DNA of 64,000 bases from an uncultured Parvularculaceae bacterium (lineage in GTDB: Bacteria > Pseudomonadota > Alphaproteobacteria > Caulobacterales > Parvularculaceae), in the NCBI GenBank assembly GCA_947259375.1, contig CAMYLZ010000026.1, positions 45,476 to 109,475 of the forward strand. The letters are read 5' to 3'. Below the pieces are notes generated by a model. The model did no database searches. It was not told the origin of the DNA and saw only the letters and a program-made list of their open reading frames with translations. Below are positions 50,223 through 60,745 of the stretch, piece by piece. The first letter of the stretch is position 1, and every line of letters starts with the position of its first letter. The position numbers and the translations under genes were made by a program.

Positions 50223-51095
50223 ATGACGCGCCCGCAGCGGATCTCGGTTGATCTGAGCGATGGCGAAATCGCTGGATTGCATTGGCCGGGTGAAGGCAAG
50301 CCGCCATTGCTTTTCTGCCACGCTACCGGTTTTTGCGCTTCCGCCTATACGCAAATGCTCTCGCATCTGAGCGCCCGGTTTGAAATCTTCGCTCTCGATA
50401 TGCGCGGACATGGGCGCAGCGCCTTGCCGGCTGATCCAACGCAATTGCGTTCCTGGCGCATTTATGCGCGCGATATTGGCGCTTTTCTGGACTGTGAACG
50501 GCGCGAAAGGTGGTTGTTGGCCGGCCACTCCATGGGAGGCGTAACCGCTGCGCTGGCGGCCGAAGGGCGCGGGGATGTCGCTGCGTTGGCGCTGATTGAG
50601 CCGGTGGCGATGCCGAGCTTGCTGGCGATGGTCGCAGCGACGCCCGCCTGGCCGTTAATTTCCGCCCGGTGGCCGCTGGTTCGGCAGGCGGCGCGACGGC
50701 GGTCGCGATGGGCGGAACGCGGCGCGGTTAGCCGCTCCTATGCCAAAAAGGCGCTTTTTCGAAACTGGGCGCCAGGCGTGCTCGAGGATTATTTGGAAGA
50801 CGCTTTGGCTGAGATGGAAGATGGCGGCGTCCGGCTTTCCTGCGAGCCGGCCTGGGAAGCGGCGACATTTGCCGCTCATGACAATGATTTTTGGGGCGCG
50901 ATCAAACATTTGCCTTGTCCAATCGCCGTTTACGCAGCAGATAGCGCGACCTCGACAGTCAGACCCTTTGCCCTGCGGCGGCTGCGCCGCGCCGGCGCGA
51001 GGGTGACGGTTGCGGCAGGGGTAAGTCACCTCGCGCCCTTGGAAAAGCCTGCTGAGCTGGCGGCATATATGGCGGAAACGCTGACCGCGCAGTGA
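50223..51095 (+). CDS. alpha/beta hydrolase
   Basis: LLFCHATGFCASAY, LDMRGHGRSA, LAGHSMGGVTAALAAEGRG. Confidence 0.87.
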   Translation: MTRPQRISVDLSDGEIAGLHWPGEGKPPLLFCHATGFCASAYTQMLSHLSARFEIFALDMRGHGRSALPADPTQLRSWRIYARDIGAFLDCERRERWLLAGHSMGGVTAALAAEGRGDVAALALIEPVAMPSLLAMVAATPAWPLISARWPLVRQAARRRSRWAERGAVSRSYAKKALFRNWAPGVLEDYLEDALAEMEDGGVRLSCEPAWEAATFAAHDNDFWGAIKHLPCPIAVYAADSATSTVRPFALRRLRRAGARVTVAAGVSHLAPLEKPAELAAYMAETLTAQ

Positions 51096-51229
51096 ATTCC
51101 CGCCCGCAGCGGAATGCGAGACTTGGAGCGCGGCGGCGTTTTTGCTAAGCGTGCCGGGCAGCGTCCCGGGGCGGGGCGGACGGCGCGCCTTTTTTGCGTC
51201 CGGAGAAGCAATAACAAGAAGGGTTTAAG

Positions 51230-52024
51230 ATGAGCGAGGCGCAAGCCACACCGCAAGTGACCGGCAAGATGTTTCTTTTTGAAAAGCCGGAACTTTTGAC
51301 CAAAGAGCAGCATGGCGAGCTCGCCCTGAAACCGGCCGCGCAGCAGTTCGGTTTCGTATCGAAAACGCGTGCTGTCCCGCTGACGCTGGGAGAGATCCCG
51401 TCGGCGATGAAGGACTACCCGCTGATTTTCATGTCGAAAGAGCAGCCGATCCTGCTTGCCGTGACGGGCGTTTACGATGACGTCAACTTGTTCGTCACCG
51501 AAGACGGCGGTTGGGAGGACAACGCCTATATCCCGGGATATATTCGTCGCTATCCGTTTGGTCTCGCCGCGGATAATGACGGAGACCGTATGGCGATCGT
51601 TATCGACCGGGCGTTTGAAGGGTTGTCGTCTGGCAATGGCCAACCGTTATTCAAGGACGGCGCGCCGACCGAAGAAACGAATGCGGCGATCGAATTCTGT
51701 AAGAATTACGAACGGGACCGTCAGATGACAGAACAGTTCGCCAAGCAGCTTGGCGAGCTTGACCTCCTTCAGCCGCAAACTGCGCAATATACGCCGCAAG
51801 GCGCCAGCGAGCCTGTGACGTTCGCGCAATATTTCAGCGTTGACGAGAACAAGCTGAACGAGTTGCCTGACGACAAAATTCTGGAATTGCGCAAAAGCGG
51901 CGCGTTGCCGCTCATCTATGCGCTGTTGATGTCTATGGGCAATTGGCGGCTTCTTCTGCAGCGCCGCGCAAAGCGCTTCAATCTGACTGAAACAGACATC
52001 GCCAAGCCGCAGGTTGTAAATTAA
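51230..52024 (+). CDS. SapC family protein
   Basis: YPLIFMSKEQPILLAVTGVYDDVNLFV...GWEDNAYIPGYIRRYPF; GALPLIYALLMSMGNWRLLLQRRAKR. Confidence 0.85.
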   Translation: MSEAQATPQVTGKMFLFEKPELLTKEQHGELALKPAAQQFGFVSKTRAVPLTLGEIPSAMKDYPLIFMSKEQPILLAVTGVYDDVNLFVTEDGGWEDNAYIPGYIRRYPFGLAADNDGDRMAIVIDRAFEGLSSGNGQPLFKDGAPTEETNAAIEFCKNYERDRQMTEQFAKQLGELDLLQPQTAQYTPQGASEPVTFAQYFSVDENKLNELPDDKILELRKSGALPLIYALLMSMGNWRLLLQRRAKRFNLTETDIAKPQVVN

Positions 52025-52046
52025 CCTGTCGGATGCAGCATTGCGG

Positions 52047-52081
52047 AAAGGCCGGGCGTTGATCACGACCCGGCCTTTTTC
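52047..52081 (+). terminator. intrinsic terminator downstream of sapC-like gene
   Basis: AAAGGCCGGG-N12-CCCGGCCTTTTT. Confidence 0.75.
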
Positions 52082-52235
52082 GTTGTGCGGGGCGATTTGC
52101 CGCTGCGCCGCAATGCTGGTCCGGATCGTGAAACCGCCCAATTTCGCCGCTTTGGCCTGTCACGAATGCTCACCCCTGCCGGAGGGGGCAAAAAGGGGGA
52201 TTGGCGATAAGGCGGGGCTTCGCTACCACCATGCC

Positions 52236-54341
52236 ATGAGAATGATACGCCAATTCGCGATGATTTGTGCTTTGTGGCTTGCCGCAGGTGCAATCGCGCA
52301 CGCCCAGACGCTTGTCGAGAATGAATATACGACGACCGAGATTACTCCGGAGGCGCAGGCATTCATACCGGGTGAGACGCTATGGTTCGCCGTGCGTCAG
52401 GAATTGCGTGACGGCTGGCATGTGTTCTGGGTCAACCCGGGAGATGCCGGCTTGCCATTGGCGCTTGAATGGGATTTGCCGGCGGGATTTGTCCACGGAG
52501 AAATTATCCATCCGAGCCCGGAATATATTCCGGTCGGCCCGCTAGCGAGCTATGCGCATGAGGGCGCGCCGGTGTTCCTTGTCCCGGTGAGCGCGCCGGC
52601 GCATGCCCGTCCTGGTGAAATCGTCGATATCGTAATTCATGCAAGTTGGCAGACCTGCGAGGAAATTTGCGTTCCGGAAGAAGGGCGCTTTTCGTTTTCA
52701 TTGCCGGTTGCGGAGGAGGCGGCGCCGGACGCCAATGTTGCGTCGCTATTTGCGGCTGCGCGCGCCGCGCATCCGGTGGAGGTTGAGGCAAACGCCGTCT
52801 TTCGCGTCAAAGGCGCCGGCTATTCGCTGACCTTGACGGCGCCAGATGATTTTGCGCCGGACGACGCGTTCTATTTCGCCGCCCCGGAAGGGGTGATTGA
52901 ACCCGCCGCGCGCCAGACCATTAAGATAGATGGCGGACAGGCGGTCATCGCCCTGCAGCCCGGTTGGCGCGACGGGTATGACATGCCGACGCTTGATGGC
53001 GTGCTGACATTTCAAACAGCGGCTGGCGCGCGCGCCGGGTATGTTTTCACCGCCGCCGTGCCTGAGCCGATCGTCAGGCCGGTATTGCAATCGCCGCCCC
53101 CGGCGCCGCAATCCTCTGTAAATGTGCCTTTATTGTTCGCGCTGGCTTTTTTCGGCGGCGTTATTTTAAACATCATGCCTTGCGTCTTTCCGATCGTATT
53201 CATCAAGGCGGCGTCATTCATGCGCAGCGTGGATGAAGACCCGGCGATGGTTCGCCGGGACGGGGCGTTCTATACGGCTGGCGTCCTCGCGACATTCCTG
53301 GCGCTTGGCGGGGCTCTGCTGGTTTTGCGGGCCGGCGGCGAGCAACTCGGATGGGGTTTTCATCTTCAATCGCCTTGGGTCGTTGCGCTATCGGCCTATA
53401 TTCTCCTGCTTGTCGGGCTCAATCTGGCGGGCGTTTACAGCGTCAATATCGGGCTTGCCGGGAGTGGCGAGGTGTTGACGAGCAAAGGCGGCGCAACAGG
53501 CGCCTTTTTTACCGGCGCACTCGCGGTGGTGGTGGCGGCGCCTTGTATCGGTCCGTTATTGAGCGCGCCTATGGGAGCGGCGCTGTTCCTGCCGCCTGTA
53601 GCAGGGCTGTTGATCTTTATCGTGCTGGGCCTCGGCTTGGCGGCGCCCTATCTCGTGCTTTCCCTGGCGCCGGGGCTTGGCCGCTGGTTGCCGAAACCGG
53701 GCGCCTGGATGACCGCCTTCAAGCAAGTGTTGGCCTTTCCGGTATTTGCGGCGGCGGCGTATTTCGTCTGGGTGCTGGCGCAGCAGGCCGGCGGCGGCGG
53801 GCTCGCTGCGGTGCTGGCGGGCGCTGTCCTGCTGGCGTTCGCGGCATGGGCTTTCGAGCGCAGCAAAGGCGAAGGGCGAACGGCGTTGTTTCTCCGCGCC
53901 ATGTCGGCGCTCGCGTTGCTTGGCGCGCTTGCGCCCTTGTTGCGGGTCGAGGCGGCGGCCTTGCCGACGAAGGGCGACAGCGAGCGGTTTGGCGCGCTGA
54001 CGGCTGAATCGTTCAGTCAAAAGGCTGTTGATGCTTACCGGGCGGCGGGCGTTCCTGTGTTTATCGATTTCACGGCGGCCTGGTGCATCACCTGCCAGTT
54101 CGACAAGGTGACGGTTTTTTCCGATGACGCAGTGGCGCAGGCATTTGCGGAACAGGGCGTTGCTTTCATGGTTGCCGACTGGACCGTGCGAGACCCTGAG
54201 ATTACGGCGGCGCTTGAATCATTCGGCGCCAGCGGCGTGCCGCTTTATGTTTATTACGGCCCGGACGGGACGCCGCATGTTCTCGACATCCCGTTAACCA
54301 AGAAAGCCGTTATTGAAGCGGTGTCAGGATTTGGGCTCTAA
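52236..54341 (+). CDS. DsbD-like thiol:disulfide interchange protein
   Basis: N-terminal periplasmic domain, membrane core ILNIMPCVFPIVFIKA / VVAAPCIGPLL, C-terminal thioredoxin FTAAWCITCQFDK; likely start ATG 52236. Confidence 0.9.
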   Translation: MRMIRQFAMICALWLAAGAIAHAQTLVENEYTTTEITPEAQAFIPGETLWFAVRQELRDGWHVFWVNPGDAGLPLALEWDLPAGFVHGEIIHPSPEYIPVGPLASYAHEGAPVFLVPVSAPAHARPGEIVDIVIHASWQTCEEICVPEEGRFSFSLPVAEEAAPDANVASLFAAARAAHPVEVEANAVFRVKGAGYSLTLTAPDDFAPDDAFYFAAPEGVIEPAARQTIKIDGGQAVIALQPGWRDGYDMPTLDGVLTFQTAAGARAGYVFTAAVPEPIVRPVLQSPPPAPQSSVNVPLLFALAFFGGVILNIMPCVFPIVFIKAASFMRSVDEDPAMVRRDGAFYTAGVLATFLALGGALLVLRAGGEQLGWGFHLQSPWVVALSAYILLLVGLNLAGVYSVNIGLAGSGEVLTSKGGATGAFFTGALAVVVAAPCIGPLLSAPMGAALFLPPVAGLLIFIVLGLGLAAPYLVLSLAPGLGRWLPKPGAWMTAFKQVLAFPVFAAAAYFVWVLAQQAGGGGLAAVLAGAVLLAFAAWAFERSKGEGRTALFLRAMSALALLGALAPLLRVEAAALPTKGDSERFGALTAESFSQKAVDAYRAAGVPVFIDFTAAWCITCQFDKVTVFSDDAVAQAFAEQGVAFMVADWTVRDPEITAALESFGASGVPLYVYYGPDGTPHVLDIPLTKKAVIEAVSGFGL

Positions 54342-54479
54342 CAGGGCGTGTTCAAATGCGCCGCCCTTTTCATGTATCGCGTTTGCCATGTCGGCGCGTT
54401 TTTCAAGTTCAAAGGCTTTTGCGCCGAAAATGGCCGTTACGGCGACAATCGCGGCGAGGTTGGATAAAAAACGCTTCAT
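54324..54479 (-). CDS. possible small secreted/anchored hypothetical protein
   Basis: MKRFLSNLAAIVAVTAIFGAKAFELEKRADMANAIHEKGGAFEHALLEPKS; convergent with and overlapping the dsbD-like stop; no clear RBS. Confidence 0.35.
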   Translation of the reverse strand: MKRFLSNLAAIVAVTAIFGAKAFELEKRADMANAIHEKGGAFEHALLEPKS

Positions 54480-54625
54480 GGGAAACCGGCTAAGGGCGAA
54501 TGGTAACTGCATGGCGTCAGGAATACCGGATTATTCTTTAAAACGCGTTGAGGATGACGCCTAAAATTTCTATCAACGCAACCGCGACCGCGTGCCGGGA
54601 CGCTTCGGGCGGATGGAGCTGAATT

Positions 54626-56287
54626 ATGACGTCATTAACCGAGATTCCGGAGTGGGCTGTGCTCGCCGAAGACGTCGAGGCGATGAAGGCGACAAGCATG
54701 CGGGCTTTATTCGCTGGTGATCCTCGCCGCTTTAACCGGTTCTCGATTGAGGCGGCGGGCCTGTTCCTGGATTACGCCAAGAACAAGATCACCGAGGATA
54801 TCGCCGATCATCTGATCGCCCTTGCCGTCGCGCGAGATGTCGAAGGCGCGCGCGCGCGCATGTTTGCTGGCGAGCCCATTAACGTCACCGAGGATCGCGC
54901 CGTGCTGCATCCGGCGCTGCGGGATTTCGCCATGCGCGACTATCATGTGTGCGGCGAGAATGTTTCGCTCAAGGTCCGCGCGGCCCGTGAGAAGATGAAG
55001 GCCTTTATCGGCCGGATCCATTCGGGCGCTCACAAAGGATATACCGGCAAGCGGCTCGATACGGTGGTGAATATCGGGATCGGCGGATCGGACCTCGGCC
55101 CGCAAATGGCGACCGAAGCGCTGCGGCCCTATTGGGTCGAAGGGCGGCGATCCTTTTTTGTTTCAAATATCGATGGCCAGCACCTCGCCGATACGCTTGC
55201 GCAATGCGACCCTGAAACGACTTTGTTTATCATTGCGTCAAAGACTTTCACCACCCAGGAAACGATGACCAATGCGGCGACGGCGCGCGCCTGGTTTTTG
55301 GAAAATGGCGGCGACGAAGCTGGCGTCGGCAAGCATTTTGTCGCTCTGTCGACAAACACCCATGCAGTGGCGGCGTTCGGTATTGAAAAAGACAATATGT
55401 TTGTCTTTTGGGACTGGGTCGGCGGGCGTTATTCTCTGTGGTCGTCTATTGGCTTGCCGATTGCGTTGCAGGTCGGGTTTGATAATTTCGAAAAGCTGCT
55501 CCACGGCGCGCATGCCATGGACGAGCATTTTCGGGCTGCGCCTTTGCGCGAGAACATGCCGGTGATGCTGGCGCTTGTCGGCGTGTGGAACAGAAATTTC
55601 CTTGGCGCGGCGTCGCATGCGGTGCTGCCTTACGATCAACATTTGCATCGTTTGCCGGCCTATTTGCAACAAGCGGATATGGAATCAAACGGCAAGCGCG
55701 TGGGGACCAATGGCGCGCCAGCGCCTGCGCCGACCGGTCCGGTCATATTCGGCGAGCCCGGCACAAACGGTCAGCACGCGTTCTATCAGCTTCTGCATCA
55801 GGGGACGGATTTGATATCCGCCGATTTTATTGCACCGGCGATCAGCCAGTCAGAAACCGGCGACCATCACGAAATTCTGTTGTCAAATTTTCTTGCCCAG
55901 CCTGAAGCTTTAATGCGCGGCAAGACCGAGGACGAAGTTCGTGATGAGCTTTCGGCGGAAGGCCGGGCGCAGGCTGAAATTGACCGGCTGGCGCCGCACA
56001 AGGTCTTTCCCGGCGACCGGCCATGCAATTCGATCCTGATGGAGAAGCTGACGCCGGAAACGCTGGGTGCGCTGATTGCGCTTTATGAGCACAAGATTTT
56101 CGTTCAGGGCGTCGTTTGGGGCGTCAATTCGTTCGATCAGTGGGGCGTTGAACTCGGCAAAACGCTGGCCAAGGCGATCCTGCCGGAGATTGCAAGACGG
56201 GGCGAGGTGAAACCGGCCGCCGACACGCATGATGCATCAACAAACGGTCTCATTGATCGCGTCAATCATCTGCGCGCCAAGGGCTAA
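54626..56287 (+). CDS. pgi: glucose-6-phosphate isomerase
   Basis: NIGIGGSDLGPQMATEAL, GGRYSLWSSIGLPIAL, VWGVNSFDQWGVELGK. Confidence 0.96.
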   Translation: MTSLTEIPEWAVLAEDVEAMKATSMRALFAGDPRRFNRFSIEAAGLFLDYAKNKITEDIADHLIALAVARDVEGARARMFAGEPINVTEDRAVLHPALRDFAMRDYHVCGENVSLKVRAAREKMKAFIGRIHSGAHKGYTGKRLDTVVNIGIGGSDLGPQMATEALRPYWVEGRRSFFVSNIDGQHLADTLAQCDPETTLFIIASKTFTTQETMTNAATARAWFLENGGDEAGVGKHFVALSTNTHAVAAFGIEKDNMFVFWDWVGGRYSLWSSIGLPIALQVGFDNFEKLLHGAHAMDEHFRAAPLRENMPVMLALVGVWNRNFLGAASHAVLPYDQHLHRLPAYLQQADMESNGKRVGTNGAPAPAPTGPVIFGEPGTNGQHAFYQLLHQGTDLISADFIAPAISQSETGDHHEILLSNFLAQPEALMRGKTEDEVRDELSAEGRAQAEIDRLAPHKVFPGDRPCNSILMEKLTPETLGALIALYEHKIFVQGVVWGVNSFDQWGVELGKTLAKAILPEIARRGEVKPAADTHDASTNGLIDRVNHLRAKG

Positions 56288-56338
56288 GTGCGCGCATAAG
56301 CGGTGTAACGACATGAATGGACCAAACGAGGTGACAGA

Positions 56339-56929
56339 ATGATATCGCGGCTGTTCACAGTTCTTGGCGCGGCGGCGGCGATGTTTGGCATGGCCGGCGC
56401 CGAAGAGGCGCGCCATGCGAAGATAAAAACATCCATGGGCGATATCGTCATTGAGCTTTATCGGGACGAGGCGCCGGCGAGCGTGGAGAATTTTCTCACC
56501 TATGCGACGAGCGGTCATTACGACCGCACGCTCATTCACCGCGTGGTGACCGGGTATGTTATTCAGGGCGGGGGTTATTCCCGTCTTTACACGGAGCGCG
56601 CCACGCGCGATGCAGTTCGTTATGAGGGCGAAAACGGCCTCAGGAATGAGCGCGGGACCATCGCCATGGCGCGCGGCGATGATCCGGAAAGCGCTCAGGC
56701 GCAATGGTTTATCAATCTCGCGGACAATCCGAAGCTGGATCATCGCGTTACCGAGCTCGGCCCGATCTATGGCTATGCGGTGTTTGGCCGGGTGGTCAAA
56801 GGGCAGGATGTGGTTGACGCGATTGGCGCCGTGGAAACAGGCGCGGCGGGGCCGTTTGACGCCGAAGTCCCGTTGCAGCAGATATTCATTGAACGCGTCG
56901 ACCCGGTCGAATGGCCGCCGGCGAACTAA
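56339..56929 (+). CDS. peptidylprolyl isomerase, cyclophilin type
   Basis: IKTSMGDIVIELYRDEAPASVENFLTYATSGHYDRTLIHRVVTGYVIQGGGY; signal peptide. Confidence 0.92.
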   Translation: MISRLFTVLGAAAAMFGMAGAEEARHAKIKTSMGDIVIELYRDEAPASVENFLTYATSGHYDRTLIHRVVTGYVIQGGGYSRLYTERATRDAVRYEGENGLRNERGTIAMARGDDPESAQAQWFINLADNPKLDHRVTELGPIYGYAVFGRVVKGQDVVDAIGAVETGAAGPFDAEVPLQQIFIERVDPVEWPPAN

Positions 56930-57396
56930 TCAACATTCTTGATTGCTTGAAGCGCCGCTTTATCGACGGTGAAGCGCTCGGTGATCGTCACGGTCTCACC
57001 GGCGAGGAGGTCGGCATATTCGGCCTCTGTCAATTCGCGTGAGAAAAACACATTCGCCCCCGGCGCCAACGTATCGATGGTTTGTCCTTTCAAGCTGATT
57101 TCAAGAATCGCGAGGATTGCAGGGTCGAGCGGTTGACCTTCCTTTGCGTCGATGGCGTTGAGCGTAAATGTCGCTTCATTCTCGCCTTGACGCACGAGGG
57201 CGTTGATCGGCCGCGACCCGGTCATGGCGCCGCTGTCGCCGGAAAGAAACGCATCCTCTTCACCGTTGATTGCGGTAATAACGGCAACGTCCCGCACCGT
57301 TACGCTTAAGGTAAGATAGACGCCCGAAGGCACAGGCCCGCCGCATCCCGTCAGCGTGAGCGCGATGAGCACCCAGATGAAATTCAGAGCCTTCAT
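56926..57396 (-). CDS. hypothetical lipoprotein
   Basis: 156 aa with lipobox-like LTLTGCGG near N-terminus. Confidence 0.65.
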   Translation of the reverse strand: MKALNFIWVLIALTLTGCGGPVPSGVYLTLSVTVRDVAVITAINGEEDAFLSGDSGAMTGSRPINALVRQGENEATFTLNAIDAKEGQPLDPAILAILEISLKGQTIDTLAPGANVFFSRELTEAEYADLLAGETVTITERFTVDKAALQAIKNVD

Positions 57397-57504
57397 TTCT
57401 CCCTCCCCGGATCAGCGGATCAGGCGAGTATGTGGCGAATGGCGGGCCGCCTCAACCGTCCCCCGCATTGCTCCATCCGGCCGCTTGGGCTATGTCCGCG
57501 CGTC

Positions 57505-58998
57505 ATGGCCCAGAAGCAGAACAAGAAGCAGAAGACCTTTCGCCCCAAAGCGCGTATTCCACGCGGGTTTCGTGATCGCTTGGGCGCTGAAATCGCCGCT
57601 GAGCGCGAGATGCTGGCGCGCATCAGCGCGGTCTATGAGGCATGGGGATTTGATCCGCTTGAAACGCCGGCGTTTGAATATACCGACGCGCTGGGCAAGT
57701 TCCTGCCGGATGTCGACCGGCCTAATCAGGGCGTCTTCTCCCTGCAGGACGACGACGAACAGTGGATGAGCTTGCGCTATGATCTGACGGCGCCGCTCGC
57801 CCGATTTGTGGCGGAAAACTATGACGGGCTGCCCAAGCCGTTCCGGCGGTATCAGATTGGCCCCGTCTGGCGGAATGAAAAGCCGGGGCCCGGTCGTTTT
57901 CGCCAGTTCACCCAATGCGACGCCGATACGGTTGGCGCGCCGGCGCCCTATGCGGATGCGGAAATCTGCGCGCTGTTTGCTGACGTAATCGCAGCGGCGG
58001 GAATCGCACGGGAGGACTATTTCGTTCGCGTCTCGAACCGCAAGATTGTCGATGGCCTGTTCGAAAAAATCGGCCTTGAAGGCGAAACAAACGCCGAAAC
58101 GCGCCTGACCGTCATGCGTTCTATGGACAAGTTCGACAAATTCGGGGCTGCAGGCGTGGCGCTGCTTTTGGGGCCGGGCCGCAAGGATGAATCCGGCGAC
58201 TTCACGGACGGCGCCGGGCTTGATGATACGCGCATCGACACCGTCTTGTCGTTCCTGCAATCGGGACCGGAAAATACCGGCGGCGATCCGCTGGCGATGA
58301 TCGCCGATATTCTCGGGGACACTGAAAGCGGCGCGGCGGGGCTCGAAGAGCTATATGGCATTAAATCATCGATCCCGGATTTTGAACGGCGCAGCATTAT
58401 TTTCGACTGTTCGGTCATTCGCGGTCTCGACTATTACACCGGGCCGGTATTCGAAGCTGAATTCACATCGACGCTGACCGACGCAAAGGGCCGGCCGGTG
58501 CAGATGGGCTCCATCGGCGGCGGCGGGCGCTATGACGGCCTCGTCAAGCGTTTCAAGGGCGTCGAAGTTCCGGCTGTCGGCGTATCCGTAGGCATTTCGC
58601 GCCTGCTCGCGGCGCTGGAGTTGAAAAAAGGCGCCGGCGACGCCGCGCAAGGCCCGGTTGTCGTGCTCGCCCTCGAAAAAGATCAGATGGCGGCGTATCA
58701 GAAAATGGCGGCGGAATTGCGCGCCGCGGGCATCCGTGCGGAGGTCTATCTCGGCGGGTCGAATTTCGGCAAGCAACTGAAATACGCCGATAAACGCGTC
58801 GCGCCGGTCGCGGTTATTCAGGGCTCGGAAGAGCGGGAACAAGGCGCGCTCCAGATCAAGGATCTCATTCTCGGCGCCGAGCTTTCAAAACAGATCGAAG
58901 ATAATGCGGAATGGCGCGAAGGCCAGCCCGCGCAATTCTCAATCAAGCGCGAAGAACTTGTGGAAGCGGTCAAAAAGGTGCTGGCGCGGAAGCGTTAG
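57505..58998 (+). CDS. hisS: histidyl-tRNA synthetase
   Basis: [71 protein letters not shown]; start MAQKQNKK at 57505. Confidence 0.95.
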   Translation: MAQKQNKKQKTFRPKARIPRGFRDRLGAEIAAEREMLARISAVYEAWGFDPLETPAFEYTDALGKFLPDVDRPNQGVFSLQDDDEQWMSLRYDLTAPLARFVAENYDGLPKPFRRYQIGPVWRNEKPGPGRFRQFTQCDADTVGAPAPYADAEICALFADVIAAAGIAREDYFVRVSNRKIVDGLFEKIGLEGETNAETRLTVMRSMDKFDKFGAAGVALLLGPGRKDESGDFTDGAGLDDTRIDTVLSFLQSGPENTGGDPLAMIADILGDTESGAAGLEELYGIKSSIPDFERRSIIFDCSVIRGLDYYTGPVFEAEFTSTLTDAKGRPVQMGSIGGGGRYDGLVKRFKGVEVPAVGVSVGISRLLAALELKKGAGDAAQGPVVVLALEKDQMAAYQKMAAELRAAGIRAEVYLGGSNFGKQLKYADKRVAPVAVIQGSEEREQGALQIKDLILGAELSKQIEDNAEWREGQPAQFSIKREELVEAVKKVLARKR

Positions 58999-59154
58999 CG
59001 CGACCTATCGAGGGAAAGACATACCCCATAGGGCAATAAACATTGTATAAAGCAGTATCAGCGCGACAGTGTGAGAAAGGCCGATCCATCCGGACTTTTG
59101 CGGCGGCACGAAAGGGACGCCCGAGACAAACGCAATTGGCGCCCAGAACCAGTT

Positions 59155-59442
59155 TCACGGCCGGCGTGTCGGTTCATGTGATGCATCGGTATCGTGCGAC
59201 TGGCGAAATTCGCCCTTTTCAGGATGCGGGCCGACGCCGTCTAAGATACGTCGCGCATCTTCCGCCAAATCGGATATGATCAACAGGCGATAGCCGCCGA
59301 GCGCCACGCGAAGCCAGGGCGCCATTGTGAGGTGATGTTCATTCTGGACAATCGCTTCAATGCCGTGCGATTGCAGGAGACCCTTTGCGCAATATGTCTC
59401 TTCGGGATCATAGAACCCAGCGATTTCAATTAGATTTCCCAT
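59155..59442 (-). CDS. DUF2007-like putative signal-transducing protein
   Basis: MGNLIEIAGFYDPEETYCAKGLLQSHGIEAIVQNEHHLTMAPWLRVALGGYRLLIISDLAEDARRIL; ORF trimmed to the ATG at 59442. Confidence 0.65.
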   Translation of the reverse strand: MGNLIEIAGFYDPEETYCAKGLLQSHGIEAIVQNEHHLTMAPWLRVALGGYRLLIISDLAEDARRILDGVGPHPEKGEFRQSHDTDASHEPTRRP

Positions 59443-59503
59443 GAATTTCAATAATAAAACGGAAATGTATTTGTGAAAAGCGCCAACAGGGCGGGAAAAC
59501 TCT

Positions 59504-60436
59504 TCACCCGAAAACCGCCAGCACGCCGGAAATGGTAAGCACCGCAATGATAGTCGTGAAACTGACGGCGGCCGCGGCTTCGGTCTGATAGACGCCATAC
59601 TGGCTCGCCATGATGAAGGCGCCGACGCCGGACGGCACGAATACAAATAACGCAAGCGCGCCAAAATAAACCGGATCGTTAAGCCCGAGCAGCGTAGCAA
59701 TCCCGAGCGCGATCGCCGGCAGCACCGCCATTTTCATGAGCGCAATAGCGCCGATGCGACCGGCGATGGGCTTCAAGGGCGGCGCTGGATGCGTCACGAG
59801 GAACAACCCCAGTGAAAACAGCGCCGTCGGTCCGGCTGCGCGGCCCAGTAGCGAAAAGAATGTCTCGGGCGGGCCGGAAAAAGGCAGTCCGAGTGCGGCA
59901 TAGGCAAGCCCGGCCGCCATGGCGATCACCAGCGGATTTTTAAACGGCCCGACCACATAGCCGCCAAGACGCGAAAGCGTTGAGCCGTCTTCCTTGCGCG
60001 GCGCCATCAGCGCGCTGCCGATGGCGATGACAAGCGTGCCTTCGACCAGCATCAGCGAAACGAATGGACGTTCCCAGCCCTCTATGGAAAGCGCGATGGG
60101 CAGCCCGAGGAACACCGCATTGCCGATGGTCGATGCGAAGCCATGGGCGCCGGCTTCGGGCTTTGTCAGGGGAAACAGCCCTTGCGCCAGAAAATACCCG
60201 CCGAAGACGGCGGTCAGCGCGGCGACGCCATAGGCGAGAGCGATCACGAGGTCTTTGTCTCCGGGCGGCGCCGCGCCGGCGGTCAGGCCGAACAACGCCG
60301 CCGGCATTGCAAAGCGGAAAACGAATTTGTTGAGCGCGGCGCTGTCGGAGATCGTCATCAGACCAAGTCGACCGGCGAGGAGGCCGGCGGCGATGATGGC
60401 GAAGACAGGCAGAGCGACGGTGACAACGGTCGACAT
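59504..60436 (-). CDS. AEC (auxin efflux carrier) family transporter
   Basis: polytopic; AIIAAGLLAGRLGL, NKFVFRFAMPAALF, FVPSGVGAFIMASQYGVYQTEAAAAVSFTT. Confidence 0.85.
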   Translation of the reverse strand: MSTVVTVALPVFAIIAAGLLAGRLGLMTISDSAALNKFVFRFAMPAALFGLTAGAAPPGDKDLVIALAYGVAALTAVFGGYFLAQGLFPLTKPEAGAHGFASTIGNAVFLGLPIALSIEGWERPFVSLMLVEGTLVIAIGSALMAPRKEDGSTLSRLGGYVVGPFKNPLVIAMAAGLAYAALGLPFSGPPETFFSLLGRAAGPTALFSLGLFLVTHPAPPLKPIAGRIGAIALMKMAVLPAIALGIATLLGLNDPVYFGALALFVFVPSGVGAFIMASQYGVYQTEAAAAVSFTTIIAVLTISGVLAVFG

Positions 60437-60660
60437 CGGGCGGGAAATCCGTGAGCTGACGTCAGGCAGGTCTCACAGACGCCGGGCTGCGCCGTCAAGG
60501 GTGCAAGGGCGTCGCCGATTGAAGGGGGGTATGCCGGGCGGGGCGAGAGGGCCAAATCTCCCGGGGGCTGGGGGCGATGGTTAAAACCGGAAACTCCGGC
60601 CGTATCGCCCGCCCGGCAAGGCTCAGATTGAGCGTGGAATGAGGCGCGGAAAGGGATCAA

Positions 60661-60675
60661 TTAAGGCGATTTTAA
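60661..60675. promoter_or_regulatory. candidate CtrA box
   Basis: TTAA-GGCGATT-TTAA, exact TTAA-N7-TTAA, upstream of the DUF2794-like gene. Confidence 0.45.
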
Positions 60676-60745
60676 GGATGATTATCGCGGTTTCGTGGGC
60701 GGGCGGGGCTTGTGAACCGTGCGAACCCGGGCGACACTCGCCCCA

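Noticed and set aside
49719-50528. 269-aa minus-strand ORF
   Set aside because: Antisense to the exonuclease-like and hydrolase genes, whose motifs are convincing
53351-54007. 218-aa plus-strand ORF
   Set aside because: Out-of-frame inside the dsbD-like gene; Gly/Arg/Ala-rich shadow ORF
58970-59158. 62-aa minus-strand ORF MKLVLGANCVCLGRPFRAAAKV...
   Set aside because: The overlapping frame that follows the DUF2007-like TGA has a far more protein-like hydrophobic sequence
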